Shown here one piece after another: positions 1 to 11,558 of a stretch of DNA of 64,000 nucleotides. The stretch comes from Pisolithus tinctorius (Eukaryota > Basidiomycota > Agaricomycetes > Boletales > Pisolithaceae). Within the stretch, counting starts at the first letter, position 1, and every line of letters starts with the position of its first letter. Location of the stretch: positions 3,100,001-3,164,000 of the forward strand of contig JANFAH010000004.1 in the NCBI GenBank assembly GCA_024663395.1. The letters run 5' to 3'. Both the position numbers and the translations under genes were made by a program. The notes under the pieces are model-generated. The model was not told the origin of the DNA and made no database searches. It worked only from the letters and a program-made list of their open reading frames with translations.

Positions 1-276
1 CATTCTCCATCAGCTCATTGGCATCTAGTTAATTTCAGGCTGCAAAAACCGCTACCACAAGACATTATTGCCACACACATCAAGACAGACCCTGATGTTG
101 TGCATGGCAGTTGAGATATTGATCAGTATACTGTGCCTTGGCATCTCATTCTTTGCTTGTGGATCACATGAGATATTGTGGCCATTTTGATGTAGAGGGG
201 AATGCAAGCACACAGAGTAATGTGCCATTGTTTGTTGTTGGTGCTTGTACCTGTCTGGTGGTGAGGGTTAATCATT
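1..276. other. No gene recognised at left edge
   Basis: I see no convincing reading frame here. It may hold upstream exons of the membrane-protein pseudogene that starts to be readable at 277, because that family is multi-exonic, but I cannot place exon borders. Confidence 0.4.
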
Positions 277-848
277 TTGATGATAGTCATACTCATTCCC
301 AACTTTTTGATTTTCCTTCCCTGCTTTCTGCTGGTGCAGTCTGCAATTATCCTCAGCACTTCTGTCATGCTTGTCTCATTCCCAGGACTGGATGGTATCG
401 CCTACATTGGGGGTCTGGTTGCTGTTTCATGCTCCATTCTGAGCATGGTTACATCTTTCCTGTCTATTTTCCAGTATAAGGCAGAAATGGTGTAGGGTTC
501 TGCAGCTGTTCTGATGATCATGCTGCCACTTGTGAAGGATTCATATTTCTTCCAGTGAGTTCACAGTTCCTAATTCCCCATTGTCCTTATCCCTAACTCA
601 TCTCAAACCACTTGCAGTGCCAAAGTATTCTGCTCTCCCTTCCACTAGCTTTTCTCACATGTTCTGTAGCTGGGTTCATCACCAGCATCATCATCCACTC
701 TTTCTGAACTGCAACAATCAACTTAGTACATGCTGGTATGCCAGCTGTTGTTGTTAAGTTTGATGAGTATGCCAGGTGGTTGGTGGTTGGCATACTTGGG
801 GCATTGACAGGTATGTTGATCGCTTCTGTCAGGATGTCCAGGAGATAA
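277..848 (+). pseudogene. Eroded multi-pass membrane protein
   Basis: Two readable blocks. The first (277-about 550) contains a hydrophobic stretch (IPNFLIFLPCFLLVQSAII), a GLDGIAYIGGLVAVSC segment and another hydrophobic run, and then a TAG at 493-495 after which the same frame stays open. A plausible intron (donor GTGAGT near 556, acceptor near 616) leads to a second block with a hydrophobic segment (LLSLPLAFLTCSVAGFITS), one in-frame TGA, a charged DEYARW motif, a last hydrophobic segment (LVVGILGALTGMLIAS) and a natural TAA at 846-848. This resembles uncharacterised four-pass membrane proteins common in agaricomycetes; that likeness is from memory. It is the only host-like gene seen. The nested transposons begin 46 bp after its stop. 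Confidence 0.5.
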
Positions 849-893
849 ATGATCAATCATAACTATCTGTATTGGGTCTTGATCAAAGCTTGT

Positions 894-955
894 TGTCACA
901 ACCATGCATTTGTCCTAAGTCCTCACTCACTCTGCACCCCTTTCCACTGGTCATT
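894..955 (+). repeat. 5' LTR of family A copy 1, left fragment
   Basis: It aligns with the first ~62 bp of the other family A LTRs (compare 22345, 29429, 31232, 52719 and 59750): TGTCA, then the CTAAGTCCTCACTCACT block and GGTCATT. The LTR resumes at 15122 with GGTCATTCACTCACTCC, so T2 cut it in two. Confidence 0.85.
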
Positions 956-1544
956 CCCAGTGAAAACTGGTTATCACACTGTGTGACCCTAGCTGACAGG
1001 ATATGACCAAACGAGGGAAGTAAGATGTAGTCATACCGAGTCAGAACTCTGTAGTAAAATGAGACTAATACAATATGTGGGGGCACAACTCCATAGCACC
1101 CTAGATGACTTTTTTGTGCATTGTCACATGGGCACATATCAGGGCATATCTCGGTCTCCCCTTACCATGTTTATGCCATATACTTGTGTGCGACAACATA
1201 TGCCCTTGTATTACAAAGTCATATCTGCTCATATATATGCACATTTATTTATTACCCACACACACTGTGTTAATATGCTTCAAAACGACAATATATTACA
1301 TGGTAGCACCCTACATAGTACAGGAATTTTTCCTGGGGGGTAATAAATACACAACAATGATGCAGATGGTGCAGGCGATGCAAATGATGGAAAACCCTGC
1401 AGTACGATGTGAGTGGACAATGCGAGTGGATGATGCGAGTGGACAGTGTGAGCAGATGGCATGAAAAAGACAATGCAAGCAGATGGCATGAAAAAATATT
1501 GTGGGTGGATGTTGGACTTCTGTTCAAGTGAAATGGTCTGTTAT
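956..1544. other. Terminal non-coding region of T2
   Basis: The sequence lies between the T2 left end and the stop of its accessory gene. Short open frames exist on both strands but none looks protein-like. A run of related ~10-base repeats (GTGGACAATGCGA, GTGGATGATGCGA, GTGGACAGTGTGA) lies at about 1410-1455. Confidence 0.5.
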
Positions 1545-1724
1545 CTAGTGAAGGTTGCCATTCTCAATAATGGCCTTAACCCAGGCATTGTCTTGAACCT
1601 GATAATGCATTAGTGTGGTTTCTTGCTGGCCTGTTACTTACAAGTTGTTTGGCTTCCTTGTCATACTCCTGGTTTTTGCCATCTTGTGAGCAATTCATGC
1701 ATGAACTGAATGAGATGTACCTCA

Positions 1725-1752
1725 CACTGTAAAAAGTAAAATCACTAAAAAT
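1725..1752 (+). repeat. T1 left terminal inverted repeat
   Basis: 28 bp, identical to the reverse complement of 8915-8942. It begins CACTG and is preceded by the TSD copy TCA. Confidence 0.95.
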
Positions 1753-1925
1753 CAGTGTCTGTGACACTGAAATGGACAAATTCAGTGTCTGTGACACTGA
1801 AGTAGTGGACGCGTCTTTTCAGTGTCATCGGTCTGACATTGATTTTAAGTGTCGGTGTAAATTGTGTATATGATTTTCAACGTCAGTCAGGAAAATCAAT
1901 GTCATAGCAATGAAAAATAGTGTCA
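1751..1925. repeat. T1 left subterminal repeats
   Basis: Two near-perfect copies of TCAGTGTCTGTGACACTGA (about 1754-1772 and 1783-1801), each a palindrome-like pairing of CAGTGTC with GACACTG, followed by several single AGTGTC motifs. CACTA transposases typically bind arrays of short subterminal motifs; that role is inferred here. Confidence 0.7.
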
Positions 1926-4900
1926 AGTGTAAAAAAGCTCATCTACGTCTTCCGTCTCACTCTCGTTCTCCTCTGGGGTGCCCTCCCATGTCCCCATATC
2001 CGCAAAACCTTGTGCAGACGCTGCTGACATTCGATCAATGATACCCCACCGTTTACCTACAGGGACCAGGCCCACCACAGCCTTTAAGCTTCGCACGTCG
2101 GTGACAATTGTTGCACGGCGGGACAACAAGTAAGTATTCTCGCTCGCGGCGTCCTTTCCTTTGGTATTCCATGGTGTGATAAGAGCAAGGACGAGTGTCT
2201 TGCCACTCAGAGAGGCGAAGAATTTGTTTGATGGCAGGGTGAGCATGAATATCTTCTCCAGATCACCATACCCGATAACTCGAACCAAATGACGATTAAA
2301 TTACTTCGTACTGGTCACGTATGATATCATTAAACCGACTGTAGTATTAGTGATATCGAGCGCACCTTGACGTAGCAGTTCCTCCTCCAGCGCTGGAGCT
2401 GCTGGTCTATGTGAGACAGCTGTTGTCCGGAAGAAATCGCCACCTCCACGTATCCGAAGCTTTCCAGCAAATAGGGTTGGGAGTGGCAAACAGATTTTCA
2501 CCTCGCTCTCTCGCTTTCCTAATACCTGAGCCACATATTGAGCGATTTTCTGCTGAAGTGAAGGATCCTGCTGAGTGACCCTCTTGAATGGAGGGCGAAT
2601 GATATGGTCGGGGTCTGACATTGACGGTACTCAGTTGTGTGTCATGAAACCAGAAACAATGGGTACTTACATCCCTCAGACACACACTTGAATGCAGTTG
2701 GTCCATCATCTGCACGGTCGTCCCACAAAGCGAGTTCGGCCAAAATGTCATAGCGCACTGACAGCTGCTCGAGTATGACGGAGTGCAGCAGAGTGTTGTT
2801 CAAGTTGCTCCATGGCTGGCGTTGGGATCGCATCGATCGCTGCAATGTCCCACAGTACCTCTCCATGAAGAAACTCCACGCTGTCCAAGCTGGACCACAG
2901 TAACGGATTCCCTCGGCGACGTGAAGTAAACCGTGGACAGTGAGTGTGCATGCTGGCAGACGTTCGATGCGGTACTGATAATAATACCTGGCAAACAAAA
3001 AGAGCTTTGATGAGTATCGCTGAAACGCTCGGCGTCGAAGGGAAAAAACGAAACACTAACTTCTCGTATTTTTGTACCCATTTTCGTAACCGTACTTCGA
3101 TGTCGCCCACTTCTTCCTCCATCAAGTGAAACTGTAACATGAGCTTCATCAACGCACTGAGTTTGCACGCATGCACATAGTACTTCTGCTTCGGAAACCG
3201 GTTTTCAAGTAAAATGGGTGCGACGTACAAGAACCAGAAGCACCACGAATCAGCTGTGAATTGCGAGCGATTCGTGGCAATGTTCCCTAGAACTTGTATG
3301 AACGCTGCGGGTATATGTTGCATGGCAGCCATCGTTTCTTGTGCGATCTCTTCCCACACCTTCGCTGCAATTGTAAATTTGTCAGTGCTAGATTCGAGAC
3401 CTTTGAACTGTCCAGTCCATAGATTAATGAGGTTTGGGATGACGTTCTCCAAAAGGAGGTGAAATCATTCCCAGGGCGCTGAGCGTGCATAATCCAGTGA
3501 ACCAACTCTCCGCAGTCCAGGTAAACCACGAATACCTGTCTTCTTTGCGATCCTTCCCTTTGCAGCCTTTGACGGTGCCTCGCTGATGTTCTCGAAAGTA
3601 GAGATAAAATCGAGGTGGGTGCGCATCGGGAGATATTCTGGATCCCAGATAAGGGGGTTTGGGGTGTTCTTTTGGGGTTGCAGCGCGGCGTAGTGAGTCT
3701 TCCCTAAACCACGCACTGCCTTTATCTTGCACGATCGGCATGGAAAGATCGAATTATGGCCTTTGATCTCCAGGAATTTTTGGATTGTGAGGATATCTCC
3801 CAGTTTGAAGATGACGTACACGTGTAGGTCGAATAAGACCCTCTTGTCAGCGTCAAATGTCGGAACTCCGTACGCGAGTTCGGCCAGCTCATCATCGAGA
3901 GGTGAGAGGAAGGACGACAGCTCCTTCGGCTGCCTTGGACCGGGAATGATCCCAACACAGATTAGATGTTCATGACGAGTGCGTTGAGTCAGCGGAACAT
4001 TATAGTTTTGCAGTATAACTGGTGTCGCCGTCGGTCCGCCTTGATTACTCTTGTACAACAAATAGCTATCAGTGCAGAGAGCGAGTGCGATGTCACAGCG
4101 ATCACAAAAGTAACGATGCGAAAGCCTTTTACCATCCACTTCAATGTATTCCCCTACCAATTTCCTGTAATGAGTGCTGTCGAAAACGTCAGAGATACTG
4201 CCGGGGGTTGACTTGTAGCTCGCTCGATAGTCCATCAGGTGGATCATTTGAGGGCTCTGGAAGAGCCCTTGCAGTCGTGGGACAAGAGGAAAATACGTGA
4301 ATTGACGGCGGGGTTTTCGATTAGGTTTGAACCGCGGTTGATAACAATGTGGGCAAACGAGGAGCTGTCGGTATTTTCCGGCATAGAGAATACACGAATC
4401 GGGGCAACAATCGTACTCGACGGTGGTGACGGCTGCAAGGCATGCGACGCGTTTGAAGATAATGTATTCAGAGTCGAGGTTGATTTTGTGACGGAATGAC
4501 CAACGCATCTGCTTGAACGCAGTTTGTGCGATCCTCCCCCTCACAAGCAAATTGAATGCTCGGATGTTGTCCCTGTCGCTGTCAGAGAGGATGTCATTCC
4601 CTATCGCAAAATTCAGTTACAACAGTTGACGAACCAGTCATTTTTTACTTACGAATTTCAAAGAATTCCTCCGCAACCTTTCGTTTCTCAGTGCACTCTA
4701 GTGTATCCATAAGTTCCTCCATGCTCCAAAGCTCCTCGTCCGAGTCTTGGTCCTCCACCCAATCCCAGGGACCAAACTCCTCATCTTGCACAACCGAGGG
4801 CTCCACATGTGAGCTTGAGCTTGAGGATCTATCATCGTTGTCATCAGAGATATCTGGATTGGGACTTGATGAGTCTGCAATGCTGTCGCCGTTGTCTGAC

Positions 4901-5173
4901 AAAGATATCTGATCAGTTAGCTTGCGAGATGGTTAGGCAATTACAGGGACATGAACCTGAGATCTCGGGTGCAGTGGCATCATGCTCTGCGTCCAAGTCT
5001 GATGGAACGCTCTCTGACGCTCGTATCTGCCCCACAAGGCCGTTGTTTGCTAGGTCCCTGTAATGCCGGCGGCGCTGCTTGAGGCTAAGTATTTTTTTGC
5101 ATGTTGGGAGACAATGACACCGTTTGCGATGGTTTCGACCAGGACGAGTCTTCACCCTGCGCTTGTGCCGCAT
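1923..5173 (-). pseudogene. T1 transposase, tnp2 family (Transposase_21-like)
   Basis: The start is taken at 5173 (MRHKRRVKTRPGRN), because a Cys-rich CHCLPTCKK motif follows, as in other tnp2 proteins. Introns inferred at about 4911-4958, 4590-4650, 2925-3000, 2620-2670 and 2285-2330 give exons that join in frame. The second exon is acidic and Ser/Asp rich. The core runs from VEYDCCPDSCILYAGKY through CPHCYQPRF, the catalytic-type CDIALALCTDSY region, GIIPGPRQPKEL and an ICRSCKIKA-like Cys pair, to WCFWFLYVAPILL and the FFMERYCGTLQ block. The C-terminal exon ends DVDELFYT at 1923. One nonsense is visible: TGA at 3463-3465, between APWE and FHLLLENV, where this family usually has an aromatic residue (TGG). 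Otherwise the frame is intact, so it was probably lost recently. Confidence 0.82.
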
Positions 5174-5325
5174 CACAACAGCACCACGGCAGCTGTACCT
5201 GCGGTTTAGAGACTTGAAGACTTGAACAGAATTTTCACGTCGTCTGGTCACGTGACTATCACGTGACCTACCTCACGAACTGTTTCGCGTCTTCCCTTTC
5301 CACCCCTAACGGTCGTTAATTCACG

Positions 5326-7817
5326 ATGGTCAAAGCGCCAAGACCATATAATGCGAAGCAAGCACCGCAGCTGTCAACCATTAGTCAAGCGATTGCTTCA
5401 ATACAAGAACAATTGGACTCATATACTCGTAAGTCAGATCTTGTGCTGTGCGCCATCTGAATGATTGATAGCATTTATCTTCGTACGTAGGAAACCAGCG
5501 TGCCGATGACTTGGACCGCCGCAAAAAGAAGACTAATAGAGAATGGGACTCTTTGATAAACGGTAGTAATCAGGATTTGATTCCCCGACCGAAGGGCCGC
5601 CCAGGATGAAGCAATGGAAAGGGCTACAGCATTGTCAAGGCGATGGGCCTCTCGAAGAAGAAGGAATTTTTTAATCACCTAAAGGTTTTTTTTTTTTTTC
5701 ATATGTGACATTGATCTCGCTGATAAAAGTAGCGTGGTATTTGCAAACTCGCAAACCGGAAACTTGATACGAGTCGAATGATAACGCAGCAAAAAAACAA
5801 GCTACTCGTCAAGAAAGTTATTTTTCAGGTATGTCGCTGTCATATATATGCATATATGCATTATAATCTCTATGTAGGCGCAATTAGAATACAAGATATT
5901 CCAGAAATACGAGAACGCGTGGCCAGTGCGAGATCTATTGGCGCAATATCTGCGCAATAGTTCGCAGTTAGAGAAGAAAGCTACCTCAAACCTCGAGGTG
6001 CGTAATGCAATAAATGATTTTGTTTGATTCACCAGGACTCGTCGCAACTATACAAAACACAGCGCAGGATTGGGAAACGAAAAGCAGAAGGGATTTGTGG
6101 TGATGAAGAGTCGGATTTTTGGGACACTAACGAGGACGTGTCTGTCGCTGACTTCGATCGTTCGCGCTTGGAAACAGATAGCCCGAGTGAAGCAAGTGAC
6201 GACGACATCGGTGAAGACCCATCAGAAGACGGTCACAACAGCGACGAAGATGAAGACAACGACATGGCGCCGGTCAAGAGAAAGTCTACAAACCTACCAG
6301 CCTCAGAAGTACGTAGCAAGATATCCAAGTCTGGCGCATGCGGATCATCAGGTGAGTAGCATAGATGATTTGTTATGTACTAATCATCTACAGACCATTG
6401 TAATAGATCATCACGAACGTCCAAGTCGTCCTCGAAAAAAACAGTGCAAAGAAGAATCAGAAGACGAGCATGGCGGCGAAAGCGACGAAGATGACAATCT
6501 GGCACCAGTCAAGAGAAAATCCGTCGCACCAGCCTCACCAGAACACACTAAGCGTAGCAAGATGTCCAAGCCCTCTGGGCAATTATTGCGTGAGCTTCAC
6601 AGATCAGACCTCGTATGTCACTAACACTCTCTCATCTCACTAGACAATAGCAAACTTCGTCCGCAAAAACAGCAGCAGGAGCGAGCTGACATCGCTGAAA
6701 AGCAAAAGGCGGTAACGGCGAAGCCTGGCCTCAAGGCGATTGAGTATAGCAAGCTCGATGACAGTGTAGGAAGTATTACCTGACGTTCAGTCATACTCAC
6801 CAAAGCAGAACGCTCGAGCAACCAAGGCACGCTCAAATTCAAAGGTATTCTATGTGGGCTAACGACAAACCTGTACTGACACCAGCGTTACAGACCGCTG
6901 TAGGACGCTCTATCAAGATCACGAATGCGAGTTCACCTCCAAGCAAGGATGAGGAGAAGGATGACACTGATTATCACAAGCTCACCGCCACCGCCGATGA
7001 TGACAACAGTCCCATCGCAAGTCACCAGCTGCCAAAGACGTGTCCTGGAATGGACTGCGAAGATGCGATCCCCAACAATATTTCCGACCAGCTCAAGACC
7101 GCCTTGTCCACCTACATCGGCCTCGTCAAGGAAAGGAAGACCAATATTCGTTTGGAGACGGATATCTGTATTTTAATCAAACGAGAGCGACGTCGGCTCG
7201 AAGCCTTCAATGTCGCAGAGGCAAAAGGTTGGCCAGCCATGAAAATCGAGTTCAAAGATATCCCCTCTCGCGTTTTGGAAATGTACGACGAACTCAAGAA
7301 ACTCTTGTTCGATGCGGAAGCACGCGAAAACCTCTGGCTCTGGACGTGTTTCGAAGCCGACCTCGAAGTGAATCATTACACAATAGCGCAATTTGCTCGA
7401 ATGCGTGTCCCTCCAATGTCTTCGGCGATATGGGAAAACTCACGCTGCGGATAGTAAGTAGTTTGCATTATGTTCCTTGAGAACATTTAAAACTGATGAC
7501 ATCACAGCTACGGTTCAAAAGGCGCTGCAATCGTTATGCACACACTACTCCAGCTATTTCCACCAACGACGTCCACTGACGCTTTTCAGCCTCTCTCACT
7601 TTTGCAGTACCTAACTTACTTCGTAATTCCCCATGTCGTCTGTCGGTTTATCGCTCAAGACTTCGGCCTTTTGTCGACCATGCCCGCGCACAGTATCATG
7701 GTAGAAAGTAACGATGTTGGCGAACTGATCAATCCCGAGCGCGATGACAACGACAAGCTCGATCAGATCAAACGCGCAACGACATTCGCTCTTAAACAGA
7801 GGAACCTCGAGGGCTGA
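5326..7817 (+). pseudogene. T1 companion gene with RTC4-like domain
   Basis: It starts ATG at 5326 (MVKAPRPYNAKQAPQL), 152 bp from the divergent transposase. Short exons joined by GTAAGT...TAG introns give an N-terminal module: IPRPKGRPG, then AMGLSKKKEFFNHLK, KLANRKLDTS and KIFQKYENAWPVRDLLAQYL. Next comes an acidic linker with two repeats of a (L/M)APVKRKS motif (about 6263 and 6500). The last exons (6850-7454, 7509-7817) hold CPGMDCEDAIPNN, ICILIKRERRRLEAFNVAEA, KGWPAMKIEF and YGSKGAAIVMHTLLQLFPP followed by VIPHVVCRFIAQDFGLL. This order matches the RTC4-like domain (Restriction of telomere capping protein 4, C-terminal) by memory of the family. TGA codons at 5607-5609 and 7815-7817 stand where CGA is likely, and the frame remains open after both, so the gene is a recent pseudogene. 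Its role in transposition is unknown. Confidence 0.65.
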
Positions 7818-8336
7818 ACGATTCATGATGCTGCGAAGGCACTAGTTGCGCTTCAGTATGCAAAGACAACTGACGTTCCGGGCACGAGTGGCATGCGTTT
7901 TTTTACTTTGATCTCATAGAGCTGACAGCAATAGGATCAGTCAAACGCTTGCCCAAAACCGCGTCTTGTGCTTCGTCCACCAAAGGAGGGAGCCCCTTGC
8001 ACATCTAGTGCTTTGGGTCAGCAAGAAACCATTCAGGTCCGTTGAAACATAGCGATCTGACCACAAAATTACTACACACCACATTTCAACCATCCAGGTC
8101 GCCGCAAGCACTAGTGGTGCTTGTGTAAACACAACTACGAGTCATTCTCAGGTACTGGGGAAGAAGGCTCGTGGCAGGCGAAGTAAGAAGGCCCCTGGGA
8201 CGGTTGAGCAGGATCCTCAGGCTGGGGATGCCGCAGTGGCAGTAAACCCACTCTCTTACCTCTGGGTTGGCTTGCTAACGAGGTCGATCCTGACATAATT
8301 CAGACACAGGCTCGACGTACACCCCGAAGTGCGCGA
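7818..8336 (+). other. Possible 3' exons of the RTC4-like gene
   Basis: The frame continues after the TGA at 7815 (TIHDAAKALVALQYAKTTDV), and a basic KKARGRRSKKAPGT segment occurs near 8160-8205. Small tail exons are possible, but I cannot fix splice sites. Confidence 0.3.
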
Positions 8337-8642
8337 TCAAAACGTTAGGTCCACATCTAAATTTTCCTCCCTCGCGCGTTTTCGATCGCTGCTGCTCGAC
8401 CGCTCTCGTTTGGCTATCGTTGCACTGCTGGTTGCTCCTCCTCGAATTTCGATCGCCTTTTGCCGGACCGTTTTCATTTCTATCACTACTGTGTTGCTCG
8501 GTCTTGTTAGCTCCTGTTGGACTTGTGACGGATTACTGACGCTTTCATGGAATACTCTGTTATATGACTGTGCTGTAGGTGTCTCTGTAACCTCAGGTAG
8601 CGTTTGAAATCGCAATTTTGTGATTTGCCTGGTTATATCCAT
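8337..8642 (-). CDS. Small hydrophilic ORF near T1 right end
   Basis: A 101-codon frame starting MDITRQITKL at 8642 and ending DVDLTF. It is rich in Arg, Lys, Ser and Glu, with a basic RERSSSSDRKRAREE stretch that could be a nuclear localisation signal. It has no domain I know. The plus-strand frame over the same bases is hydrophobic and less protein-like, which is why I prefer this one. It could be a third T1 gene or chance. Confidence 0.3.
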   Translation of the reverse strand: MDITRQITKLRFQTLPEVTETPTAQSYNRVFHESVSNPSQVQQELTRPSNTVVIEMKTVRQKAIEIRGGATSSATIAKRERSSSSDRKRAREENLDVDLTF

Positions 8643-8942
8643 GGCAAGTGGGACGCATGTAAGTAAGTATGAAAATCCGTGCTGGCGAAGCGGAAAATGA
8701 GCACTTGCATCAACTTATTACAGTGTCGCGACGTGGAAAAAACAACTACAAGGCACTGTTATTCAGTACTTACGACGTTTTTTTTTCGGTGACGAAGACA
8801 CTATTTTTTACTAGACCGGATGGGCACTTCAGCGTCACATTATGATGCTGAAATTCAATGATGGACACTGATCTTCAGCTGTTCCGACACTTAATAGAAG
8901 TGATTTGGACATTTATTTTTAGTGATTTTACTTTTTACAGTG
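8643..8942. repeat. T1 right terminal region with inverted repeat
   Basis: The terminal repeat lies at 8915-8942. Inside it are scattered GACACT motifs (about 8786, 8866 and 8885), mirror versions of the AGTGTC motifs at the left end. No coding sequence is seen. Confidence 0.75.
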
Positions 8943-10756
8943 TCACATTGAGTTGCAGTCAATGTCTTGTTGTAGTAGAAGCAGAACTCCTCTTTTTTGC
9001 CATTTGGGTTGATGTGCTTCAGCCATCGCAAGATGCAGAGGTTGCTAACAACTATGTTAGCAAGTAAATCTATACTACATTTGTGCTTACTGTCTGTTCT
9101 TGGTACCCGAGGGCTGAAACTTTTTCTTGGAAGCATCATCTGCTTGAGAGATGCACAGTGGTACCAACTCACACTCAATGGGAGAGTCTGGAATAGGCAG
9201 CACAGGTGAAGTCTTGACTTTCACAGCAGCCACAGCAAGTAAGCTCCTTCCCAAGTGATATGAGTTAGTGAAGACTCAGATAGTCAAATAGAAACTTACA
9301 TTGGATTGTATGATACTGGAGGCTGAGTGACATTTGCATGATTGACGACTGGTATATTTTCCTTGTTGTCTGGGGCTGTGAAAAACTCTGGTGGGTTCGA
9401 TTGTGTCGCTAGGATTTCTGCAGGTGTTGTCATGGGTTGTCCATTCCCAAGAGTAGTGACCTCGGGAGGCTCAGCCACCACCATGTCGTCCACTGCCACA
9501 GCTCAATAAATCAGTAAAATATGCAATATGATGTGCTCACCTTTTGCTTTCTTAATGTGTGGCACTTCCAACTCTGCTTGACCTCTCTGTTTCTTGCTGG
9601 GTTTATGGTCTTGGAGGTCTTCATCCGCATCATCAAGGGCCTCTTCTTTCATAGCATCACACATTGCCCTCTTCAGCTTTCCATTGTCATCCAGATAGCA
9701 CTTACTCCATGGCAGGTATCCCCTTGTACAAATATACTCTAGCTTCCATCCATTTTCAGCAAACTTGAAGAGTGGAGTTGCTGTCTCCATGATTGAGTGT
9801 ATGAACTGCCAAGCACTCATATTGGCTTTGCCCCAGGTTTCCAGGGCTGTGTTGCACTGGCTGAGCTCTCACCATGCCCCATGTAAAGTCTTCTGCATAT
9901 TGGCCCATGGTTCCAACAAGGGGACATTGCCATTTGTGTCTTCAAGGTATGCATATATGCCACGATCACTACCCTTAGCCTCAGCAGACTCGAGCCAGTC
10001 ATTGAAGTCCTTCTTGGTCCAGAACCATACATTAGGGTGCAATTCGCATGTCGGAGCCTTCTCGTCAGTTATGGTAAGGGCTGGTAAGGGTGTGCTGGCA
10101 TCGAGGAGCCTGGGACCACATGACATGGATTTGAGCATGTTCGTGAGCTGGTCGAAGAGATTTCTATAGGAAAATCAGTAAACAATTCATGTTCATACAG
10201 AAAATAAAAAGACTCACCTAACTGTGTTGCATTCAGATGTTACTTTGACCAAATGCTGCTTGAGCATCTTGCAGCAGTCCTGCAGGTAAACAACTTGGGA
10301 GTCCTGCATATATGTGCCCTAGACAACATTAACCCCTCCAAAACTACCCTTTCTACTTACATTTACTTGATTCATCAAGTTCTGGGGCAGGTACGATGCA
10401 AAGGATTGCTGTGTGCCAGATAGGAGACCCAGACTGGTGTTCTGCAAAGGGGACAGGATCAGTGGGTCTTCAACACAATCAGTAGCTGGAGAGAGTAAAG
10501 AGCTTGTCGTTGGAGACAATAACGAAGAGCTACCACTGAAATTGAAGTGAGACTCACTCATGGTGAGCAGGTACATGATAACTTAGTGGTGGGAAGGTGG
10601 CGGAGGAAGTAGAAATTTGGCTAAGGTAAAATTCCCATCCCTTTGCTAATTAGGCTCTAGGCTCTTGACTACGACCTTACCTTATTAACTGCAACCAAGA
10701 ACAAATGCTGCTGACACCAACTAATTTAGCTTTTGCTCCTGCTCCCACCATTACCA

Positions 10757-11384
10757 TGGTTGATAACATCATCCTCGTCAACCTTGAAGGCCTCGTCACA
10801 GATTAGGATGTGTATACATTTTCCTTGAACATACCTTCAGCTGGTACTAAGGTAAGTTTTTCGCAATGGCCTTTTTTGACTTTGCTAACCTCATTGAATG
10901 CATTAGAGAATTGTCCTGCACATCAAACACCCTGAATTCCACAAGCATGGCCACCCTCGAGTCAAGGAACCATACACACAACCTGTGCAGGTCGAGAATG
11001 TCGCACTTGAATACATGGATCCAGTCAAGGTGGAGGACACTAGCCAGGTGCTTGGCAATTCAAAGCTCAAAGAATCTGGCGAGTTGGAGGATCCAACTGA
11101 TTGTGAAAACAGCCTGTAAGTGCATCTACCTACCAATTCCATGAAATCCAATGATCAGTGCCAGGCAGACTGCTAGTGTAACTCCATTCCCTTGCACGCT
11201 TCTCACTTGGCAAGGTAGAAATCCACAAGGCATCAAGGAGGAAGTACTCCCCCAGCCTTGGAAATACTATCTTCACTCGTTCAATCCCTCAATTCTTCCC
11301 ATTGAAATCACACATAGGATGGAAGCGATGGAAAAATATGAGGATAGGCTTGAGAGAGAAGAAAAAAGCTGTAGACTAGTTTGA
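10757..11384 (+). pseudogene. T2 plus-strand gene of unknown function
   Basis: It starts ATG at 10757 (MVDNIILVNLEGLVTD), then TAG at the next codon where CAG is likely, then DVYTFSLNIPSAGTK up to a GTAAGT donor at about 10852. After an intron ending ATTAG (about 10907) the frame continues with IVLHIKHPEFHKHGHPRV and an acidic EDTSQ region to about 11117. A possible last exon (11230-11384) reads EEVLPQPWKYYLHSF and ends in a charged helix (EAMEKYEDRLEREEK). I do not recognise the family. Its position between the two minus-strand T2 genes, facing both, argues that it belongs to the transposon. Confidence 0.4.
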
Positions 11385-11558
11385 ATGTTTTGATACCTCC
11401 TGCAACTACTTGTACTTTCATGCCTACATCAAGCAATTCAATCATTGTTAACTCATGCAGAAAACAACTCAAAATGCATTGATTTCAACTTCGTTGTACT
11501 ACAGCATATTCTCCTACTCAGATAGAGCGCCTAACATGAATAAACTGACCTTAACATT
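11385..11558. other. T2 intergenic spacer between convergent genes
   Basis: No reading frame or RNA gene is seen. It lies between the 3' ends of the plus-strand unknown gene and the minus-strand transposase, so it should hold both polyadenylation regions. Confidence 0.4.

Larger units (their letters stand above)
1725..8942. mobile_element. T1: complete CACTA element, 7.2 kb, inside T2
   Basis: A perfect 28-bp terminal inverted repeat starts CACTGTAAAAAGTAAAATCA at 1725 and is mirrored to 8942. TCA is present on both sides (1722-1724 and 8943-8945), the 3-bp duplication usual for CACTA elements. Subterminal CAGTGTC/GACACT motifs are repeated at both ends. It carries a minus-strand tnp2 transposase (1923-5173) and a divergently placed plus-strand RTC4-like gene (from 5326), about 150 bp apart, so both could share a promoter region. 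Both genes carry nonsense codons, but the ends are intact and could be moved in trans. Confidence 0.92.
1545..10561 (-). pseudogene. T2 accessory gene of unknown function, split by transposon T1
   Basis: Seven exons are inferred from splice signals: 10361-10561 (start MSESHFNFSG), 10219-10318, about 9542-10166, about 9300-9503, about 9145 to 8947, 1642-1682 and 1545-1598 (ending AIIENGNLH, stop). Exon 3 contains an HPNVWFWTKKDFNDWL segment, a GIYAYLED segment and an ETWGKANMSAWQFIHSI segment, followed by a basic, acidic tail (KPSKKQRG). It matches in style hypothetical proteins that accompany tnp2 genes in basidiomycetes; the function is unknown. One in-frame TGA sits in exon 3 (near 9866, between HGAW and ELSQCN). 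T1 lies inside the last-but-one intron, four bases after the donor, so the gene was intact in layout before T1 landed. Exon borders are my reading. Confidence 0.55.

Noticed and set aside
138..479. 113-codon plus-strand ORF overlapping the membrane-protein frame
   Set aside because: The overlapping frame at 277 shows hydrophobic segments and continues beyond an intron; this one has neither.
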